Shown: positions 47,398 to 59,803, counted from the stretch's first letter. The stretch is DNA of 64,000 nucleotides from Chaetoderma sp. LZ-2023a (GCA_034401795.1 CM067373.1:88559448-88623447); one strand, 5' to 3'. A program made the numbers and translations. The notes: generated by a model from the letters alone, not told the origin.

Positions 47398-47435
47398 GGA
47401 AATTAAATTAAAACAAAGATCTTATTGACCTTTAA

Positions 47436-47660
47436 CCCATCAACACTCAAGCCAGCCAAAAATGACTTGTGCAGTGGTCTTGAGAAATGTCCATTCGCAG
47501 GGCAAGAAATATTTTTTTAGCAAATTTACCATTGGAATAATGACTGGCTCAATAACTAAGCCAGTTATTCCAGTGATAAATTTTCAGGAAGAATCTTCCT
47601 TTGTCTGCAAATTGACATTTTCTCTGAGAACATGTTTTCGAACAAATTTGCGGCGTAAAT
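47436..47660. mobile_element. Palindromic MITE family 1, copy b
   Basis: TTTAACCCATCAACACTCAA at the left end and CGTAAATGGTTAAAA at the right. The core at 47523-47581 pairs TTTACCATTGGAATAA with a right arm TTATTCCAGTGATAAA, with several mismatches, so it is older than the copy at 59.3 kb. Confidence 0.65.
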
Positions 47661-47738
47661 GGTTAAAATCAGTGTGACCTATGGCTATGACATTGATATG
47701 CTCGTGCCTCAATTTTAAGATGACTACTATACAAGAAA

Positions 47739-47815
47739 ACTGTTGAATGTTATGAAACTAATTTAACTGAAACCAGTAACAGATCCCATAGAAATTGGTT
47801 CAAAATATTCAACAG
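47739..47815. mobile_element. Palindromic MITE family 2, copy b (core)
   Basis: CTGTTGAATGTTATGAAACT at the left and TTCAAAATATTCAACAG at the right, 77 bp overall. It lies just right of a family 1 MITE. Confidence 0.6.
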
Positions 47816-47873
47816 AATATTTCATACATCAAAAACAATTAGTGTTTTGTCTGTCTGTTCCTTGACCATGGGC

Positions 47874-49106
47874 AAAACAGAACGAAACTAGATGACCACT
47901 GGCATGTGTGAACAAATTTACTAATCTAATTTGTGTGAAGTTTTAGCCAATGTTTTTTTAAATTGGTCCAGTGATTAATTGTAATAAGTCTTTTAAATTA
48001 TTTTCTCAGAAATTTTCAGAAAATCCAACATGGCCGCCAGACACGTTATATTTAGATTGATCCACGGCGGTCATGTTTATTTATGTATCAATATACATTG
48101 GCCAAAGTTTAATGACCCTTAGTACCGAATCATAGCTTCTAAATTTCAGTCCAATCCATTTAGTCAAGTTAGTGGTTCTTGTTGAACTCATTGTAGGTAA
48201 TCCAAGATGGCCTCCAAAGCATTTGGCCAATCAATCTCACTTGAACAAATCTGGTTCAGCTGTTGCCCTAAATGATGTGTCATGAATTTTGAATTGATGA
48301 ATCCCCAAGTGGCTTCGGAGGACATTTGTAAAGACGTTTCTAAAAAATCTGTTAAAATCTCAGATGGCCACTGGCCAAGTTCGCTGATCGGCTTCGTTTG
48401 CCCAAAGTTTGATCTCTGATGCCCTAAAGATACATTCTGCCAAATGTAATTGAAACCGGCTCAATGGTTCTCAAGAAGATATTTTAAATGTCAAACTGTT
48501 TATCCAACAGTTTCAAAAGCGGCAAATTTTAAATCAGCATGCACAAAAAACTATGTACATGTACCTGCAAAACAAATTTCGGCTTCAAAATCCATCAAAT
48601 AAAAAAAATCCAATATGGCCAACAAACACGCAACATTGTAACATTGTAAGGCAGTCCTGTTTTTTTATGAATAGAACTACTTAACCTTGAACAAATTTTA
48701 ATGTCCTTTAGTGCCTAATCAGATCTCCCAAATTTCAGCCAGGATCCGTTCAGCGATTCTGGAGAAGTTATTTTCGTGAAAACTAGGTCATCCCAAGATG
48801 GCCGATGAAGCATTTGGACAATCAAATTTCTTTGGGCAAACTTGGTTCAGCTCTTGATATTTCATACAATTTGAATCGATCCAACCCCCAAATGGTTTCA
48901 GAGATTAAAAAAAAAAAATTGACGCCGCCAACTTGGACGATTGTCTTCCTTTGACTATTGCTCAACTTGTGTCTCTATGTCATACCGATGTGTCCTGTGA
49001 AACTTTGTAGAAATAAGTTCTTGAGAAATGAAAAAAAAAAAAGGTTGACGGACGGATGGTCGCCATGGCATAAGCTCACTTAGCCACTCTTGGCGACGTG
49101 AGCTAA
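47874..49106 (+). mobile_element. Hairpin-ended element, copy 2
   Basis: The start region CGAAACTAGATGACCACTGG and following AATTTACTAATCTAATTT..GTGAAG match copy 5 (from 54.2 kb). It contains ATCCAAGATGGC units near 48200 and 48790, and ends with GACGGACGGATGGTCGCC and a hairpin at 49072-49104 (AAGCTCACTTAG / GACGTGAGCT). A T-to-A homopolymer pair near 48908 and 49030 is internal. The 5' AACAAGAGGCC motif is not recognisable, so the left edge is approximate. Confidence 0.55.
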
Positions 49107-49205
49107 TAAATGTCAATGCGCAGGCGAAGAGAAAATAATTTTTTAATTTAAGGCTAGAATGACTAGCTGGATTATCTATGTCAGTCGTTCAAGTGGGAAC
49201 ATTTA

Positions 49206-51669
49206 AACAAGAGGCCCTAGGGTATGTGACGCTCACCTGGACCATTAACATTTGAACCATTTGCATTTTAATAGACCTTGATAATTTTCGAAAAATCCAA
49301 GATGGCCACCAAAAAAATAGACCAATCCGGATTCTCATTTTACATTTTGAATCCTCCCATCATAGAATGTTTGACCCAAATCTTGTTGAAATCAGACTTG
49401 ATTAAGGAGTACCATTTATAAATGGTTCTGGATGATTTTCAGAAAGTCATAGATAGCCAACAAAACATTGACCTATCAAAATTCGGAATATAATTTCTAG
49501 AGGCTAGCACGATAGGATCCTTCCAGCTAACATTGATTTAAATTGCCCAAGGAGTTAATGAGGAATAACATCTTAAACGAATTCCCATTTTCCGGCAAAT
49601 CCAAGATGGCCACCAAAAAACATCAAGCAGTCAAAATTCTGTATACAAATTCTGAAGTGTAACAGACTAGGGTCCGTCCAGCTGAGTTTGGTTGAAATCA
49701 GCCACGCGGTTAATGAGGGGTAGCCTTTTAAATGAGTTCCAAATCGTTTCGGAAAATCCAAGATGGCCACTGGAAAAATTGATCGATTAAAATTCTGTAT
49801 ATATGCTCTGAATCCTACCACCACAGGGTCCATCCCGCCAAGACTGATTGAAATTAGCCGAGCAGTTAATGAGGAGTAGCCTTTTAAATGATTTCCAGCC
49901 ATTGTTCGGAAAATTTAAGATGGCACCAAACAAATTGACCAATCAAAATTCTGCATACAAGCTCTGAAGCACACACCGCTAGGTTCATTCCAGCCATGGT
50001 TGCCTGCAATAGTTCAAGCGGCTAATGAATAGTAAGTAGCCTTATAACTGGTTTCCCAAATTTCTCAACAAATCCAAGATGGCCGACGAAAAAATTGACC
50101 AATCAAAATTCGGTATACAAGTTCTGAAATATACCAGCCTATAACACTCCCATATTCCTGCATTTTGTTTTAGTGAGGAGTGAGGACCCAAGTCTTACCC
50201 TACTAGGATACCAATCATATCCCACTGGGATCTCAGCACTTTCTTGACCGAGATCCCACTCATATACCACTTGGATCACATATCTATCCTGCCACGAGCC
50301 ACTGGGATCCCGGTAGGATTCCCACTGGCATCCCAGGTTTATTGTCAGGATCTCAATGGGATGCTAGTGGGATTCTGCTGGGATGTCACCTTAATTGATG
50401 AGGAGTGGCATTTTAAACTATTTCCCTCCAATTTCTAGGAAATTCAAAATGACCACCAAAAATATTGGCCCTTCAAAATTCTGCATTTAAATTCTGAAGC
50501 AAACCACTCTATGGTCCTTACAACCGAGTCTGCTTGAATGTGGCTAATGAGTAGGATTTTAACTGATTTTCAGAAAATCCAAGATGGCCGCCGGAAAAAT
50601 TTACCAAGCAAAATTCTGTATACATGTTCTGAAACCATAGTATCCTTTTTAGCCAAGTCTGGCTGGAATTGCCCAAGCAGTTAATGAGGCGAGTAGTGTT
50701 TCAAACAATTTCCTGCAAATTTAACGAAATACCAAAATGACCGCCAAAACACTATCCAATCAAATTTCTGTCGACAGGTTCGGAAGCATACTACTCTAGG
50801 GTCCTTCCCACTGAATTTGATTGAAATCGGCACAACGGTTAATGAAGAGTAGGCTTTTAACTGATTCTCAGAAAATCCCAGATGGCCGCTGAAAAAATTG
50901 ATCAATCAAAATTCTGTATACATGTTCTGAAACCTCCAAACCTAGTATCCTTCCATCCGAGTCTGGCTGAAATTACCAAAGAATCTAATGAGGAGTAGCG
51001 TTTTAAACAATTTCCCGCCAATTTTTGGAAAAATCAAGATGGCTGCTGAAAAAAATTGTCCAATCAAAATTCTGTAGACATTCTACTCTAAGGCCCTTCC
51101 TACTGAGTTTGATTGAAATCGGCCTAGTGGTTAATGAGGAGTAGGCTTTTAACTGATTTCCAGAAATTTTCAGAAAATCCAAGATGGCCGTCGAAAAAAA
51201 TCGATCAATCAAAATTCTGAATACAACTTCTGAAACCGTCCACCCTAGTATCCTTCCGACCAAGTCTGGCTGAAATTGCCGAAGAAGTTAATGAGGAGTA
51301 CCTAGCATTTTAAACATTTCCCCAATTTTCGGAAAACTTTTGTTCAATCAAAATTCTGTGTACAAGTTCTGAAGCATATCAATCTAGGGCCCTTCCAAGT
51401 TTGCTTGAAATCGGCCAAGGAGTTAATGAGTAGGCTTTTATCTTATTTCCCAAAATCTTTTGAAATCTAAGATGGCCGCCGGACAAATTGGCCAATCAAA
51501 ATAATGTATGCATGTTCTGAAGCCTACCTCCTTAGGGTCCTTCCTGCTAAATTAGGTTGAAATCCGCTAAGCGGTTAATGAGTAGCATTTTAAAGCAAAC
51601 ATTGACGGACGACAGACGGATGGTCGCCATGGCATAAGCTCACTTGGACATTCTGGCCAGGTGAGCTAA
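49206..51669 (+). mobile_element. Hairpin-ended element, copy 3, with ~155-bp tandem core
   Basis: Begins AACAAGAGGCCCTAGGG..CTCACCTGG and ends with GGATGGTCGCCATGGC and the hairpin 51636-51668 (AAGCTCACTTGG / CCAGGTGAGCT). The interior holds about 13 units marked by CCAAGATGGCC(A/G)CC followed by GACCAATCAAAATTCTGTAT, spaced ~150-160 bp. Two unit types alternate: one with AGTAGGCTTTTAACTGATTT, one with GCGTTTTAAACAATTTCC, so the true period is ~310 bp. About 50150-50400 carries an unrelated ACTGGGATCCC-type repeat. Short minus-strand frames follow the repeat and are not genes. Confidence 0.65.
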
Positions 51670-53040
51670 AATTGGCAAATATGAAATGAGAATACCTACA
51701 AATATATATAAATACTTTCGGTCTCAAAATCCATCAAATAAACAAGCGGTTAATGAGAAATAGCCTATTAACCGATTTCCCAAAATATCCAAAAAATCCA
51801 AGATGGCCACCGGAAAGGTTGCCCCATCAAAATTCTGTACAAAAGTTTTTTTAAGCCTACCGCGCTACGCTCAATCCAGCCAGTCTGGTTGAAATCGCCC
51901 AAGCAGTTAAACATGAGTAGCGTTTTAAATGATTTTCAGCCAATTTTCGGAAAATTCATGATGACCACTGAACAAACTGAGCAATCAAAATTCGGTATAC
52001 AAGCTCTGAAGCAAACCGCTTTAGAGTCCTTCCACCCGAGTTTTTAAAACTTATTCAAGCAGTTAATGAGGAGTAGCCTTTAACTGATTTCCCAGTATTT
52101 TCCAGAAAATCCAAGATGGATGCCGGAATGATTTACCAATTCGTTATACATGTTCTGAATCATACGACGCTAGGGTTCTTTCATCCAAGTGTGATTGAAA
52201 TCGGCCAAGTCGTTATCAAGGAGTAGGCTTTTAACTGATTTCCCGGTATTTTCCAGAAAATCCAAGATGGATCCCGGAAAAATTTACCAATTCGTTATAC
52301 ATGTTCTGAATCATACCGCGCTAGGGTTCTTTCATCCGAGTTTGATTGAAATCGGCCAAGTCGTTATCAAGGAGTAGGCTTTTAGTGATTTCCAGAAATC
52401 TTCAGAAAATCAGAGATGGCCACCAGAAAAATTGACCAATCAAAATTCTGTATCCAAATTTTGAAACCCACCAGCCTAGTATTCTTCCAGCCAAGTCTGG
52501 TTGAAATTGCTCAAGCAGTTAATGAGGAGTAGCGTTTTAAATGATTTCCTGCCATTTTTTTTGAAAATTCAAGATGGCCACCAAAAGAATGGACCAGTTT
52601 AAAATTCGGTATACATGTTTTGAATCATACCACGCTAGGGGCCTTTCATCCAAGTTTGATTGAAATCGGTCCAGTGGTTATCGAGGAGTAGGTTTTAAAG
52701 TGATTTCCAAAAATTTTCAGAAAATCCAAGATGGCCACCCGAAAAATAGACCAATCGAAATTCTGTATACAAGTTCTGAAACACACAAGCGTACTATCCT
52801 CCCAGCTAAGCCTGGTTGAAATTGCCCAATGAGGAGTAGCGTTTTAAATGATTTCCCACCATTTTCCTGAAAATTCAAGATGGCCACCGAAAAAATTGAC
52901 CAATCAAAATTATGTATACGAGTTCTGAAGCCTACCGCCATAGGGTCCTTGAAGCAAAATTAGAAGTAGAGTTTTAAAGCAAAAGTTGACAACCGGATGC
53001 CATGCCATAAGCTCACATGGCCATTCTGGGCAGGTGAGCT
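51670..53040 (+). mobile_element. Hairpin-ended element, copy 4 (no clear 5' end)
   Basis: Eight or so further ~155-bp units (CAAGATGG near 51800, 51958, 52115, 52266, 52415, 52570, 52730, 52877) ending in a hairpin at 53009-53040 (AAGCTCACATGG / CAGGTGAGCT). It abuts the end of copy 3. Two neighbouring units (about 52100-52215 and 52245-52380) are nearly identical, showing recent local amplification. Confidence 0.6.
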
Positions 53041-53405
53041 AAAAATGGCCACCTGGCCTGCAAATGTACATGACCAGTTTCTTGACCTGTTATGTCCTCC
53101 ATCAGGCGTGGCAGGTGTTTCGATTTACATTATTGCTCACCACCTATCAGGCCGAGGATCCTTCAAAGCCTCTTGAAATCAAAGTTTTGAAAATCTGAGA
53201 GATAGATTTTGAACTTTAATAGCATCATAAAATCTCTGAATGGACATAAAATGTCACAGAATCCATCTCTGAGTATTCAACTGACTGTAAATCAGTTAAT
53301 TACTGTTCATAGCACCAAGTAGGATTTTAATTTTGGCTCACTAATTTGATTTGGAATGTTTGGGTATGACATTTATGTCCCAGATAATGGATAATCAAAT
53401 GTGTC

Positions 53406-53620
53406 CATTAACCCTTTAACTATTGAAATGCCAATATCTCAACTTCAAGAATGCTATACAGGAATGCTCTTGAATATTTTGTAACTAATTTCGACTGGAA
53501 TCTGCTGGTGCCATATGGAGCAAAAGCTCCCAGTAAAATTGGTTTCAAAATATTCAACAGAATATTGCATATGTCAAAAAGAATTAGTTTTTTTGTTCTG
53601 TAAGTGTTAAACGGTTGGCT
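53406..53620. mobile_element. Palindromic MITE family 2, copy c
   Basis: Left end ATTAACCCTTTAAC, right end TGTTAAACGGTT. The core 53469-53560 pairs TTGAATATTTTGTAACTAATT with a right arm ATTGGTTTCAAAATATTCAA. The most complete copy of the family here, and it shows that family 2 shares TTAACCCTTTAA-like ends with family 1. Confidence 0.65.
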
Positions 53621-53624
53621 AACC

Positions 53625-54078
53625 ATTGTATCACTCTCAAGTAAATATTAAATATTGTAAAATTAATTTCAAAGATGAACTGGTGTTCATTTTTCAACAA
53701 ATTTGATGGTAGATGTTGGTGTCGCAAACCAGGCTTTAGATTACCCCTTAGCTATAACTTTACAAGTCATGCCCAAATGAAATCCGCACATATTAGTGAG
53801 CCCAAATCAAAATCCTACTGGCTGCTACATTTGTATGAACACCAATTAACTGATTTACAGTCAATTAAATACTCAGAGACGGATGCTCTGAAATTTACTG
53901 GCCATTCAGCGGTCTTATAGTGCTATTAAAACTAAAATGACTCAAGATCAATCTCTCAGGTTTCAAAATTCTCTAGTTTCTAGGAGTATAGATGGATCCT
54001 GAGCCAGAAAGGTGGTGGTGTGTCCAAATGAGGTAAATCTAAAGACCTGAAACATCAATATCTTCCACTAGAATTGTT
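53625..54078. other. Unassigned spacer
   Basis: An 81-codon plus frame (53675-53920) has no motif I recognise. Nothing else seen. Confidence 0.4.
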
Positions 54079-55252
54079 GAACAAGAGGGCCAACTCTGGG
54101 GCCTGTATCACTCAGCGGCAATTATTGGCCACTGGCACAAGCGAACAAAATGAGATGACCCCGGGACAAGAGGCCCAAGGGGACCTGTATTGCTAACCTG
54201 GAATTATTGGCCACCGGCACAACCGATCAAAGCGAGATGACTACTGAAAAAATTTACCAATCTAATTTCTGTGAAGAAGGTTTAGCTAAGTTTTATTAAA
54301 ATTGGCCCAGTGGTTAATAAGCAGTCTTTTCATGGTTTTCTTAGAAATTTGCAGAAAATACAAGATGTCCGCCAAAAACGTTAAATTACAATTGATTCAT
54401 GGCGGATAAAAAATCGACCAAAATTCAAGATCGCCATCAGTCAAATTGGCCGATTGGCTCGATTGTACAAATTTGAATCTCTATGGCCTAAGGATTGTTC
54501 CTGCCAAATATAATTGAAAGTGGCCTGGTGGGTCAGGAGTAGCAGACATTTTTAATTTCCTATTGCATTAGTATGGGATCAGTTGCCAGGAAAATGATCC
54601 AAGATGGCCACCAAACCATTTATTCGACAGTTTCGAAAATGCCATATTTGAAATCAGAACACCTCCAGAAAAATATATAAACCAATTTCGGCCTCAAAAT
54701 ACATCAAATAAAAAATCCAATATAGCCTCCAAATATGCTACATTTTGATTGGCCTGTGGGCCACAGCAGCCATGTTTTCTGATGGAACAAAATCCCTTGA
54801 ACAAACTTTAATGGCGCTTAGTCCATAATCATAACTTCCAAATTTCAGCCCGATCCATTAAGGATTTCTGGAGAAGTTGTATTCGCGAAAACTACGTCAT
54901 CCAAGATGGCCAACGAAATATTAGGCCAATCAAATCACCTTGAACAAACTTGGCTCAGATCTTGCCCTAGATGATATTTCCTAAGTTTTGAATCGATCAC
55001 CAAAGTGGTTTCAATGAAGAAGATTTTTCGACGCTTCTAAAAATCTGTCAAAACCCAAGACGGCTGACCGTCAAATTGGCCGATCAGCTCCATTTGAACA
55101 ATCTTGGATCTCTATACCATAAGGACGCTTCCTGCCAAATTTAATTTAAATCAGTCAAGTGGTTCCTGAGAAGAAGTTGTTTAAAGGAAAAGTTGAGGGA
55201 CGGACGGTAGCCATGCCATAAACTCACTTGGCCTTTCAGGCCAGGTGAGCTA
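54079..55252 (+). mobile_element. Hairpin-ended element, copy 5
   Basis: The head motif is doubled: AACAAGAGGGCC at 54079 and ACAAGAGGCCCAAGGGG at about 54170. The body matches copy 2 (ACCAATCTAATTT..GTGAAG, CAAACTTTAATGGCGCTTAGT, CGCGAAAACTACGTCATCC). Ends in GGGACGGACGGTAGCC and a hairpin at 55220-55252 (AACTCACTTGGCC / GGCCAGGTGAGCT). Confidence 0.6.
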
Positions 55253-55254
55253 AA

Positions 55255-56095
55255 AATGTAAACCAGTTTCTTGAGATAAAAATCAACAAATTATGGATTT
55301 ATAAATATTCAAAGCACCAATACTTTTCTCAAACACGAACAAGTGGCACGCTCATGAGGGCATCTCAGTTTTGAGATCTGCATACCTGGAAGTGATTTTC
55401 AAATGCATTTGCATCAGGGCACTCGCTAAGTTACAGTACACGTAATCCTATAATTTATGGGTGCAAGCGACATACCAGTGTCTGTACATGTTCCTGAAAC
55501 TCCAGCCTTGATGGACTCACACCTACGCCAGCCTGGTAAGTAATTGATAATACTAACACAATCTATCAAATACTACCTGCTCACTGACACTTTCACAGTC
55601 CCTGGCCAAATGTGATCTGGGTAGAAAACACCTGCACATCTACCTATTAGGCCGCCCACTGGGAGGGGGTGGGGTGGGCGGTTATGTATTCGATTCAGAT
55701 ATTTAATTTATCAGGAATTAAACACTCATTGATTAAATAATTAGACAAATTTAAGATTCTGTATTAACCATTTCACAGACAAATTCCTGAAAAAGTATAT
55801 TTTTATGTCAGTTATGATAAAAAGCTTAACCTGTTGAATAATTTGAAATTAATTTTACTGAAAACCGTTGCTGCCTGAGGATATTCATCAGTTTTCTTGT
55901 ATGGTAGCATTGAAATTGTGATATGGCTAATTCATCGGTGAAAGGATTAAGCACTCCCCCCCCCACCCTCCAAATCAAATATCCCCTTACTACAAAGGGA
56001 GGAAATGGCTTATATAAGTATGGAATTGAGATTTAGCCACTTAACTCTAAGAAGAGTACAAAATATACCAAATTACTTAATCCATCAATGGATTA
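55255..56095. other. Spacer with a half MITE
   Basis: A left arm of MITE family 2 (CTGTTGAATAATTTGAAATT, about 55849) lacks its partner arm. A C-run lies near 55958. No gene. Confidence 0.4.
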
Positions 56096-56098
56096 AAC

Positions 56099-56245
56099 CC
56101 TTTAACCCTCGAATTAGTTCAGGAAAATTTCAATTTTCTCGTAAAAATAGTCCATTTGCAGACCAAGAAGAGTATTTTTGAAAATTTACCACTGGAATGA
56201 CTGCCTCAGTTATCGAGCCAGTCATTCCAGTGGTAAATTTTCCGT
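56099..56245. mobile_element. Palindromic MITE family 1, copy c (right arm truncated)
   Basis: AACCCTTTAACCCTCGAATT left end, complete left arm with CCATTTGCAGACCAAGAAG, and a near-perfect core at 56183-56241 (AATTTACCACTGGAATGACT facing AGTCATTCCAGTGGTAAATT). The right arm breaks off within about 25 bp. Confidence 0.65.
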
Positions 56246-56249
56246 CTTT

Positions 56250-58900
56250 TCTTGATCTCTATAGCATCTGCAGCGTGACAGATTTCCCCGCTACCCACTC
56301 AACCATCGGCTCTGAAGAATTTTGGGAAAATAATTTGGGTGAAATAATTTCCACAGACTTTTTTACTCAGAATGAAAGAAATGACTTCTCAAGACATATA
56401 ATCACTTTTTTAAAGGAATTATAATTTTCCTAAACTTTAGATTCACCACTGGCTTATGACTCTGATGATCAGCACAACTGTTTCTCAGGCACCTGCCTTT
56501 TAAAACTGTCTAGTGGCACAAGCTCTGGGTAGCCTATATTAAATTAGTGATGACATTTCTTATTCAGACTAATACAGTATCTGGCTAGAATAACCACTAA
56601 TTAACTCACAATACCCCATGTATAGATTTCAATGCGCTAAATATGAAACCTGTATATTTTGTAAGCAATTTCCATGAGATGTGTTGTGGATAATAGTATA
56701 CCAATAACTAGTTTCTGTCAAATTGTTTTCAAAATAAATTACTTCTCCAAAATTTAAAGTCAACACAACACGCAAAGAAAATTCCTGAAGTATTACAATT
56801 CAGCAAATATTGTCAATGTATGGAAAGAATAGCAGACCCATCTTTCCACACCACATTCACTTAGCATAGCGGGACTCACTGGACAATACAGCAACTGTGC
56901 ACCTTCGCATGAAAGACAGATTTACATGTATCTCAGTTGCATAAGACTGTTTGTAAAACATAGAATAAATTAACATAAGCTAACACTTAGTGATGTTGAA
57001 TTATCAGCTTAACCCCTATGTTATTGAATTATCAACTTCAATAATCCAGTTCAAATTTGTTAGTTCCCTGAGAAATGCATTTGTTGACTTTGTGTCCTAA
57101 AAGAAAGGTTTTCTTCCACTACAGTATGCACTGAACATACTAAATCTCAATTTCAAGGCAACTACGCAGGCACTCTGTTGGAAGCTTTGAAGTTAATTTG
57201 AGTAGAGGGCAAATCAGATTTCAACTGGGGATTTCCATGTTGCAAGGTGTAGTGTACCCAGTTCCTATACAATTTAGATGCCATGAGAAACACTGGTCGG
57301 GACCAAGTTATCCAGTCTAAGCTGAACCTCAACCCTGGATCCAGGAGGATGAATATCTTTGGACAAATTTATGGTGTGTCAGTCTCAAATTTCAAAGAAA
57401 TTTTGCAGATAACTTGAAAGTATTGTCTGACATGATCAAGTATTTTTAACATATTATCTATATTATTTTGACAATATTTCAATTTTGAATACTTTTCAAG
57501 GCATGGAATGGCTGCAAATGTGGTTCTTATAATTCCATAGTTTTCATACTTATGTATGTACCATGTTAAAAGATCTAGAACAGAAAATGCTATATGTTTT
57601 GGGTATATCTAAATCATAAATGTGAGTGTGCCCCACCCCCTTGCCACCCTCTACATGCAATTGTGAAAAATCAGATGCTCTGCATTTTGGATCTTAAACA
57701 TCAACAGAGAATTTCATTAGGCTGTCAAGAATGTGTTCGCCATTTCACCCTTAATAGATTGGCCACAATACATTTACTATGGATAAAATATTACTATGAC
57801 TATTTTAAAATTAATTGTTACCCAGCAACCGTTTTCAGTCCAATTAGTTTCTCAAGATAATCAAGTATATTGTAATGATTATGGCTGCTTTGAATATGTC
57901 AAATAATAACCTTCCAAACCGTCTGTACTTGAAGTGGTTAATAATTTAACCCTATACGGACAATAAATGCAAAATTCTCTATCATGTAAGGAAAATTATG
58001 ATGAATATTTTAAAACTAATTTGACTGGCTTTGTTGCTGCTAAAGGTGCACGTCATATTACTTTCAACATTTTAGCTGTTTTTGTGTTAAAAGGCTAACA
58101 AGCCATATTAGGACACACAATGTGAGGACAGATATTATAGATGTAGTGGGGTATTAAAAAAATTAACATAGGCATATGAAGAGGGGTGGGTTGAATCCGA
58201 CGGCAAAGATATGAGTTTGCCACACACACCCATGACCAACGTTTTGAGTGTCTAATCCTGAAGTTCCATATTTATCCCTCACAAATGCAGAAGACGCCGT
58301 CTTGGTTCATCTAAATTTTTTAATTTTCCTGGTGGTGGTGTTTGGTGCGTGTGTGGGATGTTGGGGTGGGGGTGGGTGGGGCCACCGATTTTGGTTGGTT
58401 TGCTCGCACCACCAAAACACCTTTCCACGACTATAATTAATATGACATATTTCAAGTGATGTGGAGCACACACTCCGAAAATGCATTAGTTTCATTCAGA
58501 AAATCCGAATTAAATTTTTGGGAAGGGTCAGTGGGGTATGCTGAATCCGGACCTCGCCACCCCTGAATTGTAGGGCTGAGGTTCGCGAGGATTTTCATGA
58601 ACCGAACTGGTTCACGATACAGATGCCTGAATTACGAACTGGTTCATGAAAATTTTTAATATGCTACTATATATGAGAGAAATTACTCCTAACAGAAAAT
58701 AACATTTAAATCGAGGTGGCTTTACTGGCTAAATTGTAGAAAAACATAAATGACAAGCTCTGACAACAAATGTTAGAAAATAATATAAGATTCATAGCCA
58801 GCTAAGTTCCGTTCATGGTCATATTCGTAAATAACACTTAGAGGACATTCAGAGATTGCTTGACTATTAGCCCTTTCATCCGGCAAATCCTTTTATGATA
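56250..58900. other. Unassigned interval with scattered MITE arms
   Basis: Isolated arms resembling MITE family 2 occur near 56650-56750, 57185-57230, 57790-57855 and 57997-58060. A GGTGGTGG/GGGTGGG patch lies at 58330-58382. No coding sequence supported. Confidence 0.4.
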
Positions 58901-58911
58901 TAAAACTTACT

Positions 58912-59003
58912 CTGTTGAATATTTTGGAAGTAATTTGACTGGAAGGTGTTACTGCCTAAGGCAGCATCAGCTTCTCATCAAATAAACTTTAGAATATTCA
59001 ACA
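58912..59003. mobile_element. Palindromic MITE family 2, copy d (core)
   Basis: CTGTTGAATATTTTGGAAGT left arm and CTTTAGAATATTCAACA right arm, with CTGCCTAAGGCAG forming a second small palindrome at the centre. Flanked by TTAGCCCTTTCA and GTGAAAGGGTTA, which complete an element of ~190 bp (58868-59060). Confidence 0.65.
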
Positions 59004-59317
59004 CTTTTCCCGGATGGTTTTCCTAAAATGAGATATGAGAATTCATCGGTGAAAGGGTTAGCTGATGTATGGTTCAATAACCACAAGAATCCCATGCAAG
59101 CGAACTAAACCATGGGTCGTCTTCCCTTGGTTTGTGATTTTCGTAACCAACAAATGTTCGTTACAGCCCTACTGAATTGTGTTCTCTTGGTCTGCAATGG
59201 ACGTTTTCTACGAGAAAATTAAGTTTTACAAACATGCTTTAGTGTGAAAGGGTCAATATAACTCCTTCAGATGTACCAGTTTTGAAATTATTTCTTATTA
59301 ACTTCAAGGACGTACTA

Positions 59318-59505
59318 TTAACCTTTTAACACTCAAACCGAAGATCTTTTTGACAATTTACCACTGGAATGACTGGCTCGGTTATCGAGCCAGTCATTCC
59401 AGTGGTAAATTTTCAAAATTTGGCTTCTTTCGGTCTGCAAATGGACATTTGCTATGAGAAAATTAAAATTTTAATGAACAAATTTAAGGCTTAAAAGGTT
59501 AATAG
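59318..59505. mobile_element. Palindromic MITE family 1, copy d
   Basis: TAACCTTTTAACACTCAAAC at the left and CTTAAAAGGTTAAT at the right. The centre has two 26-bp arms (59355-59380 and 59386-59411), perfectly complementary around a 5-base loop. The best preserved copy. A lone right arm of the same family sits just upstream at about 59190-59255. Confidence 0.75.
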
Positions 59506-59803
59506 GCTATAGTGAAAATGCTGGAATACCATACCTGTCAGAATTTAAGAGTCGTTTAATTCCGCCTCAGCTACACGCGCTTGCTTCTGAGCTGTGTTTA
59601 AATGCATTGGCTCGTTTCAAATAGGCCTGAATGTAAGTCGTGAAAACAGGTAACAATGTATAGGCCTACTGGAAGCGGCGTGGGCGGACAGTAGAATTTA
59701 ATAATTGCCCCTTGTTCTTGTGAAATATACAAATGTTGCCATTCTATAAGTGATGAAAATATCCAGAGTATTGCTATATAAATCTTTCACATTTGACACG
59801 TGC

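Noticed and set aside
49573-49902. Minus-strand ORFs with repeated ..FDW..F..HLGF.. blocks across 49.5-53 kb, which could look like a repeat protein
   Set aside because: They follow the 155-bp repeat units, are short, interrupted in every unit or two, and change frame freely; the repeat explains them.
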